Below are positions 12,540 through 23,590 of a stretch of 64,000 nt of DNA, in pieces (position 1 is the first letter of the stretch; every line of letters begins with the position of its first letter). The notes under the pieces are model-generated. The model saw only the letters and a program-made list of their open reading frames with translations, did not search any database and was not told the origin of the DNA. A program made the position numbers and the translations under genes. Source of the DNA: Bettongia penicillata ogilbyi (Eukaryota > Chordata > Mammalia > Diprotodontia > Potoroidae); NCBI GenBank assembly GCA_023548195.1, contig JAJHZJ010000578.1:150867-214866 (forward strand). Reading direction: 5' to 3'.

Positions 12540-13830
12540 TCTGGTAATAGCTAAAAAATAAAGTGGAGGATCAGCAGAATAGGTTAGGTATGTAATATAC
12601 AGTAGTAAATGATCATAGTAATTTAATGCTTGAGGAACTGACAGATCCAAGATATGGGGCTAGAACTCATCATTTGACAAAAAATTCTTGAAAAACTAGA
12701 AAGTAGTTTGGCAGAAATTAGGCAAAGACAAGCATGCCATAGCATATACCAAAATAAAGTCAAATTGGATAATTGATTTAGATGTACAGTGTGATATCAT
12801 AAGTAAATCAGGGAGTATGGAAAAATTTACTTGTCAGATATATGGAAAAGGGAAAAGTTTTTTTTTTAATTTTGTTTTGTTTTGATTATGGGATATAAAA
12901 TGAATAATTTCAGAAACATGAAATTTAAAAGGTTTTGCACAAATAAAACTAATGCAGTCAAAATTAGAAGAAAGCAGGAAATCAAAAGAAAATATTACAG
13001 AAAATTTTTCTAATATAGGCCTCATTTCTCAGATTTATAGGGAAATGAGCAAAATTTATAAAAATAAGAGTCATTCCCCATTTGGTAAATGGTCAAAGGA
13101 TAGGAATAGGCAGTTTTCAGATAAAGAAATCAAAGCTATCAAGAGTTACATTTTTTAAAATGCTCTAAATCACTGTTGATTAAAGAAATGCAAATTTAAA
13201 CAACTCTGAGGCACAATTTCATACCTATCAGACTGACTGACATGAAAGAAAAGGAAAATGACAAATGGTAGAGGAATGTGGAAAATGAGGCATTAATGTA
13301 CTGTTGGTATTGTCGATAACAGATTCAACCATTGTGGAAAATGATCTGGAACTGTGCCCAAAGGACTATAAAATGGTGCATACTGTTTGACACAATAGCA
13401 CTGTATTAGGTCTGTATCCTAAAGAGAACAAAGAACAGGCAAAAGGACTTCTTTGCATGAAAATAATCATAGGAGCTCTTTTTGTGATGAACAAAATGGA
13501 AATTGAGAGGATGCCCAACAGTTGGGGAATGGCTGAATAAGTTGTAGTATGTGACTGTGAAGAATACTATTGCAGTAGAAGAAACAATGAAGGGGATGGT
13601 TTTATAAAAAAGTGGGAAGACCTATATGAATTGATGGAGAGTGATAGGAACAGAACCAGGAGATCACTGTACACAGTAACAGTAATGTGATAATCATAAT
13701 CAAGTGTGACAGACTTAGATACTGTGATTAAGAGAATGATCGAAGAGAATTCCAAAGGACACATGAAAAATGCTATCCATCTCCAGATAGAGAAAAGATG
13801 AATTCTAAATGCAATTGAAGCATACTTTTT
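12540..13830 (+). pseudogene. L1 ORF2 C-terminal remnant
   Basis: Matches, with many changes, the C-terminal third of ORF2 of the full-length copy at 57828-58963. Recognisable are the WWKLGID-type stretch, the block near 12950-13160 preceding the C-terminal region, and the 'IGALFVM.KMEIER.PNSWGMAE' region near 13470-13540. No catalytic domain remains. Multiple stops. Confidence 0.65.
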
Positions 13831-14085
13831 TTAACTTTCTCTATTTTTTTTGTTTATATGTGTATGTATGTTTATGTTTTCTTTTGCAACATTTCTAATA
13901 TGAGAAGGTGTTTTTCAGGACTGCACATGTATAATTTGATAACATATTGCTTGCCTCTTCAAGGGGTATGAGAGGGGTATGAGGGAGAGAGATCATTTGG
14001 AACGTAAAATTTTAAAAATGAATGTTAAAAAATAACATATAATTGGGAAATATTTCGCAAAATAGATAAAAATATATTTAATTTT

Positions 14086-15481
14086 TAAAATCATTTATTT
14101 ATTTTTGCTTCAAGAATTTGACTCTAAATATTTAGAGCTGTGGGAGTCACCGTATTATTCCATCCTCACCATTCCATCCAAAGTGACAGGGGAAAGAGAG
14201 CAACCTCCATGGTGAGGCTCACGACCCTATCATGAAGCTGTCACTTGCTCAGTCATACACAGTCACACTAACAGCATTCCCTGGGTCATGGATCAGACTG
14301 TTATTACACTTGTCCTAGCATTTGTGTTGCCTCATGCACTCCAGAGTATTTCCGCATACACTCACTGAAATCTTTTCCTTTCTTTGCAGACTGACTCCTA
14401 TATAAAACTTGTTCCATGCCAATTTATAAACACTCAGGCTTTCAGCACAAATAATGGCTCTCATCCACAATCCTTCCTTCACACTCAAGATTCTAGTCTC
14501 CAAAATGGACAACACCAGCAATGAAGTTATTTCCTGGTGCCCTGAAACAGGGAGAGAACACCTGGCAGCTTGGTGACTCCGTAAGTGTGATCCCACAACT
14601 TTGGGTACACAGCTGCTCCTCTTTTCTTGGCATTGTCAATATCTGGCATGGAGAAGGAAACAATTACTTGAACTTTGCTCCCAAAGACGAGTTGATAGCT
14701 CGTTTTTCTAATTCCCTGGCTTCCCATCTCATTAATTTCCTTAACTTCCATGGCTTTTATCTCCAGTTTAACTGAACCATCCACAGGGACAGTCAAACGA
14801 GCCTTCACTGTCATCCCAAATTGTTTCACCTTCAAGATCTTGAACTTCCCTCTCTAAACACAATACTTTACCCTTTTTCCCAGTTTCTCATTTCACCAGA
14901 ACTTGTTTTTTTCCTCTCACAGCTTCTCTTAGCTCCTTCCCATTATCCCTGTTCTAGTCTCACTACCCTATCTTGACTTTCTAATTAGCCATTTCAGTAA
15001 AACTTTGTCTTTTGCACTTGAATCTTTTACCCTTCTACTCCTGATACCCTTATAATGTTCAATCTTGGATCATACCTATTTCTTTTTTTCTCTGCTACAA
15101 CTTCTGAGCTGCTGAACACTGCCAGAATTCAAGAAACTGGATCCCACATCAAATTCATGTAGGCTTACCTCAGCTGTGGCCTCACTTCTACATAGCAATT
15201 CTTTTACTCATTTCTAATGGAATCTATCACATTATCCTAAGTTATTACAAATCTCTGCTCTAGCTTCCATATTCTTAATGGAGAAAACGGAAGTCTTTGC
15301 TCTGAACTCCCCATCTTTTCTCCTCTACACTTCAAGCCCTCTTTATGTATTATTTACTGATCCTCTCCTTTGCTTCAGTTTCAAAGATTAAGGTGGTCCT
15401 TCTGTAGTTCAAGTCTAATTCCTTTATTGATGAATTTGATCCTATCCCCTTCTGTCTCTTTTAGAACTTCATCCTACCTAA

Positions 15482-15484
<3 letters not shown>
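14086..15484. other. unassigned DNA with one unexplained minus-strand open frame
   Basis: No repeat family that I recognise. A 102-codon minus-strand frame (14835-14527) reads like protein, with balanced composition and few low-complexity runs, but has no motif I can name. Near 14860-15480 the text is pyrimidine-rich and could be a diverged LINE, though I cannot place it. Confidence 0.4.
14527..14835 (-). CDS. unrecognised open frame, 102 codons, doubtful gene
   Basis: ATG-started frame with an N-terminus KVKQFGMTVKARLTVPVDG, then an acidic/basic alternating stretch and an aromatic C-terminus. I do not recognise the family. There is no Kozak-strength context, no adjacent exon, no splice pairing and no poly(A) signal that I can tie to it. 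It could be an eroded exon, a fragment of an old transposon, or chance. I include it only because it is one of the few non-repeat frames with protein-like composition. Confidence 0.15.
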   Translation of the reverse strand: MKVKQFGMTVKARLTVPVDGSVKLEIKAMEVKEINEMGSQGIRKTSYQLVFGSKVQVIVSFSMPDIDNAKKRGAAVYPKLWDHTYGVTKLPGVLSLFQGTRK

Positions 15485-15574
<90 letters not shown>

Positions 15575-15582
15575 TCTCTCTC
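15485..15582 (+). repeat. (TC)n microsatellite, about 98 bp
   Basis: Almost pure CT dinucleotide run with one interruption near 15571. Confidence 0.98.
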
Positions 15583-15689
15583 ATTTCTTCACCACTGTTT
15601 ACATTTATTTATGCTCAGGTATTCAATATGAAAAAACACACTTTTTCTTAACTCTACCATCCTATCCAACTATCAACCTATATGACTGA

Positions 15690-15790
15690 GGATGCACTGA
15701 GATACCTTAGCCTTTTTAGGCCAAGGTCTGTGCAGGTACTAACTTAGAGTGAGGTAATGCCCATTCATTGAATAGGTCTGTTTAAGACGT
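15690..15790 (-). mobile_element. SINE fragment, WSINE-like, antisense
   Basis: Contains 'cccattcattgaataggtctgtttaag', the complement of a block seen sense at 32765-32790, so both belong to one SINE family. Confidence 0.6.
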
Positions 15791-16385
15791 AGCAAAACGT
15801 CTTCAGTGGCTTTCTGTTGCCTCTAGTATAAAATATGAAATTCTTAGCATGACATTTAAAGCTTCCTAAACTGCCTGCGAAATTTTATTTTACTGTACTC
15901 TTTTCACAGTTCTACATTCCAATGTAATTGGAGTCCTTGACCCAATTCTTACCTTTATGAATTGTCATCCATTGGGGGTCCATGCTTGGAATTTATACCT
16001 CCTAGGAGAGTGTTAGGCACTGTTGAAATCCTCTTCCTTTAGGGCTCTGCTTATGTGCTACCTCCTCTAGGAAGACTTTCTTGATCCCCCATCCCCACAT
16101 TTATATGATCTTCTCTTCTTCATATCAAGTTCATAGAGTATTTATTTTCAGAATTTTTTGCTCTTATTTCTCCCTACCTCATATTTTACTTATATGCATG
16201 CATGCTCAAACTTACTACTATTGAGAAAATAAGGTACTTGTATTTATAAGAAAGTATCAACATGCATCTACTCCCATCTTCAATTTATTCTTATGTATAA
16301 TATACCTTGAAAGTTTTGTGGCTAGCACCTGGTATAGTGTCTTGCATAGAGCATGTACTTAATAACTGTTGAATTGGATAAATTG
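15791..16385 (+). mobile_element. L2/CR1-clade LINE 3' end, sense
   Basis: Follows the same order as 7430-8205: 'tggctttctgttgcctctag', a coding remnant, 'ctctaggaagactttcttgatcc' near 16065, and a tail near 16325-16380 with 'gcatgtacttaataactgttgaattg'. Confidence 0.65.
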
Positions 16386-16434
16386 AACTGAACTGAGGTT
16401 TGTATCTATTGGCTTTTAAGTAGGCAACTTCAGA

Positions 16435-16640
16435 TCAGAGAAGCTAAATGGTTTAGTGGACAGATGTTTGGTCTCTGGGTTAGGATATCTTGAACTCAAG
16501 TTCCATTTCTAATGGGCTCTGACTGTGCGACTTTGAGCAAGTCACTTAGATTCTTTGCAGCCCAGGCATCTCTCAAAATATGAATTGTAAAATGATTGTC
16601 AATTAGCACTGATAAAGAAAGATTCCTCACTGAAAGTTCT
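16435..16640 (+). mobile_element. tRNA-headed SINE, sense
   Basis: tRNA-like head with a degraded B box ('gaactcaagttcc', about 16492), then the CORE-like 'gactttgagcaagtcacttag' and the SINE-specific 'cagcccaggcatctctcaaaat' (compare 34255-34275). Confidence 0.65.
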
Positions 16641-16920
16641 CTACACTAAATGTTAGAGGTCTGACAAAAGAAAAATGAAACCTCAAATACAGTAACATAT
16701 TTTTTCATCCTTCTCTATCCTATATATTTTAATCATCCTCTCTCACACACAAACACACATGTATTTTTGTCTCTAGAAATTCTTGAAAACAGTGTCCTGG
16801 CTCTAATAACTCCAGCAGGACCTTCAAGTCTTCTGATTAGCAAACATGATAGTGTACCAGAAAGAGCATCAGAGGGGAATCAAGGAACCTAATACCTCCT
16901 TCAATGTGTGACTTTGGACA

Positions 16921-17385
16921 AATCAATAATTTAATAAACCTACTATGTGCTGGGCACTGTCTAAGGGCCAGGGACACAAAAAGAGGTGAAAAACAGTCCC
17001 TGTTCTCAAGGAGCTTTACAACCCAATGAGGGAGAAAACATGCAAGCAAATATATATGAAGTAAGATATATACAGGACACATAGGAAATATAGAGGGAAG
17101 GCACTGGAATTATCAAAGTTGGGAAAGCTTCCTGTAGAAGGGGGGAGTAGTGACTTAAAGGAAGCCAGGGATATCAATAGGTATGGCAGAGGAGGGAGAC
17201 CATTACAGATGTGGAGAAAGCCAGAGAAAATGCAGAGAGCCAAAAGATATAGCATCTTTGTTGTGGAAGAGCCAGGAGGTCAGTGTTACTAGGTTGAAAA
17301 GTAGGTTTCTGGCAGTAAGATCTAAGTCTGAAAAGTTAGGAGAGAGTTATTTGAGACTGAATGCCTTTCATAAAATCATTTAACC
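16921..17385 (-). mobile_element. L2/CR1-clade LINE 3' end, antisense
   Basis: Opens with 'ctactatgtgctgggcactg', reverse complement of the LINE tail. It then mirrors the sense copies block by block (for example 'gaaagcttcctgtagaagg' near 17124 against the sense 'ccttctaca...' block). Confidence 0.7.
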
Positions 17386-18640
17386 TCTATGGATCTCAAG
17401 GTTTTGTTTTCATTTGTTTGTTTGTTTCATTTACAAAATGAAGACCAGATGATTTCTAAGAGGACTTTTCTAGCTTTAAAATTCCTATTCTCTGGTAATG
17501 GTAATAGGCTCATGGATTTTCCTGCTGTTTTGCATACTATGAGTCCCTTCATTTAGCTATATAAATAAATAGCCATTTGCCTACTGATTCTAGACAGCAA
17601 CAATGAGTGTGATATGACTGTGGGAGTGGGATACCATCTAACTGCCTGACAGTCAAAGCAAACTCAGCCAATAATGAAAAAAATAAACTTTGCCCCAACT
17701 TTGATATATTCAAAAGAGCTATGGAAATCAGGTTGGAAACAACCCTCTGTTGATGTGTGTATGTTTGAGTGAGGCTCACACTGCTGAGGGTAGTAAGAGC
17801 AGAAAGTATTAGACCACAGGGATAGCTAAAAAAAGGAGTCAACTGTCCTGGTGGCCCCCTCTTTCTTCAAATAGCTTAATAAAATGCACAGTCTAAAATC
17901 CCAAGCCACTTCTGTGCTGCAGAAGCTGAAGCATTTTATGCCTTCCTCATTTCAGAAACAATGATCTGAAGAAACCCAATTGCATTCTGTCTCCTCCTGT
18001 TTGATGGCTGATTTTAACCGCATCCGAGATGATGAGGCTGCCTTCAATCCCAGAACTTCATTTCACACTACCTCTGAATATGTATTTGTTTTATTATACC
18101 CGAGCCTGCCCAGAGAATTTTCTAATATGCTCTTCCCTTCCCTTTCTTGAAATCATGCTTCTTAATATCATTTTGGAAAACAAATTTGGTAGGAAGAAGG
18201 TTAGACTGAGAGTTTTGGTCTCAGCTCTATCACAAACTTGCTTCTGTGACTTTGGGTAAGTTGCTTAAACTGCTAGCATCTGAATAAGCCGAAGAAGAAT
18301 CAAGCCACATCACTGCAATAAGATTCCCAGAGGAGCCATTAGTTTCCAAGGATGTTTTAAGTGGAGAGGAGGTGAAAACTGAATTAAATGGGAACTGGTC
18401 TATAGAAAGCTACCAAAGACGAAAAGAAACAGGATTCAAGGCAGTGGACAAGTGTACTGGAAAAGAGACAGTAGAATCATTGGAAAAATTAGCATAACAC
18501 CAACCCTCTTGGATTTGCATAATACCTTTTAGAGCTCAAAACAGATCACACACCACTACTCCTGCAGGTGAGACTAAATAATAACTATGACAATAGCTGA
18601 CATTGAGATGGCATTTTAAGAGTTACAAAGAAATCATTTC
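17386..18640. other. mostly unassigned; SINE fragments at both ends
   Basis: 17370-17500 has MIR-like 3' text with a GTTT run, and 18190-18290 resembles a MIR-like SINE core ('tgtgactttgggtaag'). The middle holds nothing I recognise. Confidence 0.4.
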
Positions 18641-18644
18641 TGAA

Positions 18645-18800
18645 TCAGTGTGGGATAATGGGTAGAGAGCTGGGTTTGGAATCAGGATCACTTAGGTTCA
18701 AATCTTTCCTCTGAGTCCACTGGTTAGGAGACCCTGAGCCTGTACCTGCTCTATCAGACAGTTCTAATCTGCATTGGTTGAGGAGGCCCCACAATGGGAG
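18645..18800 (+). mobile_element. tRNA-headed SINE fragment, sense
   Basis: 'gataatgggtagagagctgg' resembles an A-box region and 'ggttcaaatc' (about 18694-18703) is a good B box. The two are spaced as in a tRNA-derived SINE head. Confidence 0.6.
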
Positions 18801-18998
18801 TTCCTGTGCTAATCAGTAATCCTCCCCCTATTCCCTTCTTACATACCTTAACTCATCTGATCTTCAAAACAATCCCTAGGTAACATCATGAAGTCCTCTA
18901 GCACTTTGCATAGAACTTCCACTGGGCATTAGGCAGGGGGAATACACAATAGATGTATACTGGTAAATGTTTATCAAATCAGGCTTTCCAGAAAAAAA

Positions 18999-19078
18999 TT
19001 ACACACACGTGTACACACACACACACATACACAGAAGAATGCACACACATGCACATGTACACAGGCACACATGCACAC
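18999..19078 (+). repeat. (AC)n-rich microsatellite
   Basis: Interrupted CA/CACG repeat. Confidence 0.9.
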
Positions 19079-19199
19079 TTCATCTCTAGTTCTAGGACAC
19101 CCCTGGAGTAGGGGTTATGGCAAGAGATAAGGACAGAGACAAGAATGTTACAGGATGACAAGGTGTGGATGAGTTGGGACCTCCACCATTAGAGAGACA

Positions 19200-19690
19200 A
19201 CTCACATTGATGAGAATATAGAACCGTTGAAATCAAGACATAAATTGCACATTTGTAAGGTATTCTATGTAATTTTACAAATCTGTGAAATAGTTGGAGT
19301 GTTGGGTTTTTTTTTCCTTTTTTAATGGAAGCCATGATGTAATCCACATAAGGAAAACAAGGTAAGAATCTCCCTGTATTAATGCAATTTGGCAGTTTTT
19401 CTGCAATGTTTATTCTGGAAAGAGAGTTTCCTAGAATACTGGAAGGTTATGTAAATTGCCCAAGGTCACATTACCACTATATCATGAATGAACTTAAACC
19501 TGTCTTCCTGACTCCTAAATGAACACTACATCTACTATCCCACATTGCCTCTCAATTCAAGTATTTTTAATCCCCATTTGACAGATAAGTAAATTTAGGC
19601 TAAGAATAAGGTTCACCCATATGCACATAGCTAGGAGGCCTCAGAACCAATATTCAAACTCAAGCCTTCTAATCTTGAGTTCTGTACTTT
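19200..19690 (-). mobile_element. two antisense MIR/CORE-like SINEs
   Basis: First copy about 19200-19555 ('tgcccaaggtcacattacc', 'cctgtcttcctgactcc'). Second about 19560-19690 ('ccccatttgacagataag', 'cacatagctaggaggc'). Both carry the antisense SINE order and are diverged. Confidence 0.55.
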
Positions 19691-19830
19691 GTTATCCAGT
19701 CAATCAAGAAGCACTTATTAAGTCATTATATGTGCAAGCCTGGACCCGAAGACAAAAACAAAAGGGGAGATAGGCCCTGCCCTCATGCAGTTTACATTCT
19801 GCCTGGGGAGTACAATTTATGCTGAAGGAG
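19690..19830 (-). mobile_element. L2/CR1-clade LINE 3' tail, antisense
   Basis: 'agaagcacttattaagtcattatatgtgcaagcctgg' followed by 'gccctgccctcatgcagtttac' is the antisense LINE-tail order. Confidence 0.5.
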
Positions 19831-19949
19831 AGGTGACCAAGGAAAGGAGTTTTGATGTATATTAGTCATTGGAATTATGAATGGAGCTGTGGAGTAGCAG
19901 ACTGTCATTAACCAGTAGTGATGTTGCCCTGGATGTGTGTATTCATCCT

Positions 19950-20255
19950 TCATAGATGAAGAAGACCATGCCATCAGAGAAATAATGATATGACTTGCAC
20001 TTGACTTTGTTTTGAGGGAGGGAGGGTTGTGCAGGTCACCAGTCTTACTTCTCCTCCAGAGCCATCTAAATCCAGTGACCAGATATTCATCAGGATGACT
20101 GAAGATGGCCCAGTATGAGGCAATTGAGGTTAAGTGACTTGCCCAAGGTCACATAGTTAGTGAGTGTCAAGTGTTTGAAGTGAGATTTGAACTCAGATCC
20201 TCCTGACTCCTGCACTGGTGCTCTATCCACTGCACCACCTACCTGCCCTTACCCC
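19950..20255 (-). mobile_element. WSINE-like SINE, antisense, nearly complete
   Basis: Body blocks 'agaagaccatgccatcag', 'gacttgcacttgactttg', 'gagccatctaaatccagtgacc' and a tRNA-like head ('tccactgcaccacctacctgcc') are in order on the minus strand. The same body appears sense at 32050-32190 and 32700-33000. Confidence 0.8.
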
Positions 20256-20394
20256 AGATAAAGAACAGATAACAAAATAGGCTCTTAAGCCCTGGAAGAT
20301 AATTGAAGGTGAGGTAAAGCATATGAGAGTTCAGTGCCAAGGTGGAATTTAAAACTAAGCAGACTGATTTCCCTAGGATGGGAGTAGAGGATTG

Positions 20395-20952
20395 AAACTA
20401 CTCTGAGGTACCATATGACAAAACAGGGAAATAATAAATATTGGAGAAGATGTGGAAAAATCGCGACACTAATGCATTATTGGTAGAGTTGTGAACTGAT
20501 TCAACCATTCTGGAGAGTAATTTGGAACTATGCCCAAAAGGCCACAAAAAATGTGCATACCCTTTGCCCCAGCAATAATACCACTTCTAGAGTTGTATCC
20601 CCAAAATATCATGAAAATGGGGAAAAGACCCACATGTGCAAAAGTATTTATAGTAGCTCTTCTTATGGTGGCCAAGAATTGGAAATTGAGGGTATGTCCA
20701 TCAATTGGAGAATGGCTCAACAAGTTGTGCTGTATGAATACAATGGAATACTGTCATGAGGCAGGTTTCAGAAAAACCTAGAAAGACTTATATGAGCTGA
20801 TGCTGAGTGAAATGAGTAGAACCAGGAGAACATTATGTATGGCAATGCATAGTAGCAGCCTCATTGTGTGATGATGACTTTAATGCTTTAATACTTAGTT
20901 CTTCTCAGCAATGCAAGGATCTAAGACAACCCCAAATGAATAAAGATGGAAA
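20395..20952 (+). mobile_element. L1 ORF2 C-terminus, left part of a split L1
   Basis: Decayed ORF2 C-terminal text: 'gattcaaccattctggagag' near 20499 aligns with 58570-58590, and the AKNWK region near 20670 with 58740-58760. It stops at 20952 and resumes at 23283 after an inserted element. 5'-truncated. Reading frames such as 20530-20781 are fragments of this ORF2. Confidence 0.8.
20938..20952 (+). repeat. 15-bp target-site duplication, left copy
   Basis: GAATAAAGATGGAAA, identical to 23283-23297. It frames the element between them. Confidence 0.93.
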
Positions 20953-21598
20953 GGGATGGAGCCAAGATGGCAGAGCAAAAGGATGGACCTCCTCTAGCTC
21001 TCACCCCATAGCCCATACAATACCTATAAAAAATTACTCTAAACAAATTTTAGAGCAGCAGAAGTCACAAAATAATAGAGTGAAACAAATTTTCAGCCCA
21101 AGACAGTGTGGAAGGTTGACAGGAAAGTTCTATCTCATGGGGCTTGGAGTGGAGCACAGTCCAGCCTGGATCACATGGCACAGACAGGAATGGAGCAGGC
21201 TTCAGGTGTCAAACTACAGGTAGTTGCTGTGATTCCCAGATTTCTCAACCCAGAAATGCCAAAGACATATTCAAAGGTCGGTAAGAAATCTCTTTCACCT
21301 GGATGAGAGAGGAGACTGGCATGACCCCAGCCCTGGCCCCAGGGCAGTGGAAACCACTGTAGCAGCAATTTCTACTTTTGGAGCACTCAGCTTAAAGAAT
21401 CTGCAGGAACTAAGTGACTGATCTTGGTCTCAGTCCTGAATGGCACTCCTCTCCCTTGATTGTGCCACCTTGGAGGAACTGAAAACTTACAGGTCCCTAG
21501 AGATATCTCAGTGAACAACTGCACAAAATCCCTGAAACCTACAATAGGGCACCCTTCACTTGAAAAAGAACTAAAATGTCAAGTAACTGACTTGGAAA

Positions 21599-22165
21599 AT
21601 GCCCCAAAAGGGGGAAAAATTAAGACTATAGAAGGTTACTTCCTTGGTGAAAGTATATTTTCTTCCATCACTTCAGATGAGGAAGAGCAAAGCATACCAT
21701 CAAAGGAAGACAGTAAGATAAATACTTCTGCATCCAAAACCTTCAAATAATTTGCAATGGTCCCAGGCCATGGAAGGCTCAAAAAGGACTTTAAATATCA
21801 AGTAAGACAGGTAGAGGAAAACCTGGGAAGAGAAATGAGAGCAATGCAAGAAAATCATGAAAAGCGAGTCAACAGCTTGCTTAAATTACACCCAAAAAAT
21901 GCTGAAGAAAATAATACCTTTAAAAAATAGACTACCCAAATGGCAAAAGAGGTCCAAAAAGCCAGTGAAAAGAAGAATGCTTTAAAAAGCAGAATTAGCC
22001 AAATGGAAATGGAGGTTCAAAAGCTCACTGAAAAAAATAGTTCTTTAAAAAATTAGAATGGAGCAGATGAAAGCTAACAACTTTGTGAGAAACCAAGAAA
22101 TTATAATACAAAACCAAAGGAATGAAAAAATAGTAGACAATATGAAATATCTCATTGGAAAAACC
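21599..22165 (+). pseudogene. L1-type ORF1, truncated before the RNA-binding domain
   Basis: ATG at 21599, then a KTIEGYFLGE motif near 21630, an acidic serine-rich stretch (DEEEQSIPS, about 21677-21705), coiled coil to about 22100, and the KYLIGKTT stretch near 22143-22165. After that the sequence jumps to microsatellite and spacer. A TAA near 21748 and later indels break the frame. Confidence 0.7.
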
Positions 22166-22186
22166 ACATATGTACTATGAATATAT

Positions 22187-22454
22187 ATACATATATGTAG
22201 GTATGTATAGATATGAATGTATGTTACATATATGCAGGTTTGTATGTATACATGGGTATATGTGTGTATGTATATGAATAAACATAGACAGAAGATACAG
22301 TGTGAGCTGAATATGAAGGTATACATATATGTAGGTATGTATAGATATGAATGTATGTTACATATATGCAGGTTTGTATGTATACATGGGTATATGTGTG
22401 TATGTATATGAATAAACATAGACAGAAGATACAGTGTGAGCTGAATATGAAGGG
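22187..22454 (+). repeat. 134-bp perfect tandem duplication
   Basis: Unit 1 about 22187-22319, unit 2 about 22321-22453, offset 134 bp, with no difference that I can see. The unit holds TATG-rich repeat text plus 'agacagaagatacagtgtgagctg'. Confidence 0.93.
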
Positions 22455-23220
22455 AGAATACCTAAAAAAATGAAATTTACTATTGAGAGGAATGTACTAG
22501 GAGTAACAGAAAGGGAGAAGTAGGATATAGCAAATCATCTGACATAAAAGAGGCAAGAAATAGCTTTTATAATGGAGAGGAAAAGGGGGTACATGAAAGA
22601 AATCAAATGAGCCTTATTCTCATTCTCATAGGATTTGGCTTACAGAGGGAATAACACACTCAAATGGATATAGAAATCTATTTTACTCTGCAGGAAGGAA
22701 AGAGGGAAGGGGATAGGAGAGGGAAGAGAATACAAGGGACAGTAAATTGGGGAAAGTGATAATCAGAGGCAAACATTATTGTGGGAGGACAGGTCAAGGG
22801 AGAGAATGGAATAAATGGAGGGCAGGATAGGACAGAGGAAAATGTGGTTTGTTCATTGCAACATATCTATTATGGAAGCGTTTTGCATTGTCACACATTT
22901 TTGATCTATATTGAATTGCTTGTTTTCTGAATGAGGGTGGGTGTGGAGGGAGGAAAGGAGAGAATATGGAATTCAAAACTTTAATAATGAAGGTTAAAAA
23001 TTGTTTCAACATGGAATTTGGAAATAAGATATACAGGCACTGTGGTGTGGAAATCTATTTTACCCTACAGGAAAATAGAGGGGAAGAGAGGTGGAAGAAA
23101 GGGAGGTAATAGAAGGGAGGACAGACTGGAAAAAGGGTGGATGGGGTGAGGAGAGATGGAGAGAAAATTTTGAATTCAAATTCTTGTGGAAATGAATGTT
23201 GAGAACTGAAAAATAAATAA

Positions 23221-23281
23221 ATCATATATATGTGTGTATACACACACACACACATACATACATACATACATACATGCATAA
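23221..23281 (+). repeat. TA/CA/CATA microsatellite at element 3' end
   Basis: Lies exactly at the 3' end of the inserted element, where a poly(A)/AT tail is expected. Confidence 0.9.
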
Positions 23282-23282
23282 A

Positions 23283-23297
23283 GAATAAAGATGGAAA
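23283..23297 (+). repeat. 15-bp target-site duplication, right copy
   Basis: Identical to 20938-20952. Confidence 0.93.
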
Positions 23298-23590
23298 ATG
23301 CAATCCACGTCCAGAGAAAGAACTCTGGAGTCTGAATGCAAATGAAGACGTACAATTTACTCTTCTTTTCTTTTTGTTGTTTTGTTTTGTTTCTTCTTCC
23401 TTGTGGTTCCTCCCATTAGTTCTAATTCTTCTTTACAACATGACTGATGTGAAAATATGCTTAATATCAATGTATAAATAGAGGCTGTATCAGATTGCAT
23501 GCCATCTTGGGGAGTGTGTAGGAGAAAGAGGGGAAAAATTTAAAACTGAAAATCTTATGGAAGTGAATGTTGAAAACTAAAAATTAATTA
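23283..23590 (+). mobile_element. L1 3'UTR, right part of the split L1
   Basis: Continues the L1 cut at 20952: 'ccagagaaagaactctggagtc' (near 23312), 'ttcttctttacaacatgactg' (near 23425), 'gaatgttgaaaactaaaaatt' 3' end near 23565-23587. Confidence 0.8.

Larger units (their letters stand above)
10461..14085 (+). mobile_element. sense L1, 5'-complete, with most of ORF2 deleted
   Basis: Begins with GTGGAGCCAAGATGG and a full 5'UTR (to 11236). ORF1 follows (11237 to about 12360), then the spacer start with a TA/TG microsatellite (12476-12520). From about 12540 the text is suddenly the C-terminal part of ORF2 ('aaaataaagtggagg'; 'ggcagaaattaggcaaag' near 12710). It then runs through the ORF2 end (about 13600-13800) to an L1 3'UTR ending near 14085. 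The endonuclease and reverse-transcriptase core are absent. No convincing TSD was found. Confidence 0.75.
20953..23282 (+). mobile_element. ORF1-only (HAL1-like) L1-derived element with perfect TSD
   Basis: Starts with GGGATGGAGCCAAGATGG. It has a 5'UTR (to 21598), a broken ORF1 (21599 to about 22165), a spacer region with a 134-bp tandem duplication, then purine-rich 3' DNA. It ends in an L1-like 3' terminus ('gaatgttgagaactgaaaaataaataaat', about 23190-23220) and a TA/CA/CATA tail. No ORF2 text occurs between. The 15-bp TSD proves that this 2.3-kb form inserted as a unit or was trimmed later only internally. Loss of the ORF1 C-terminal domain here is private to this copy. Mobilisation must have relied on another L1's ORF2p (inference). 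Confidence 0.85.

Noticed and set aside
15370..15651. Frame with a long Ser-Leu repeat
   Set aside because: Encoded by the (TC)n microsatellite.
22045..22419. Tyr/Ile/His-rich frames across 22.0-22.4 kb
   Set aside because: TATG microsatellite text, doubled by the 134-bp duplication.
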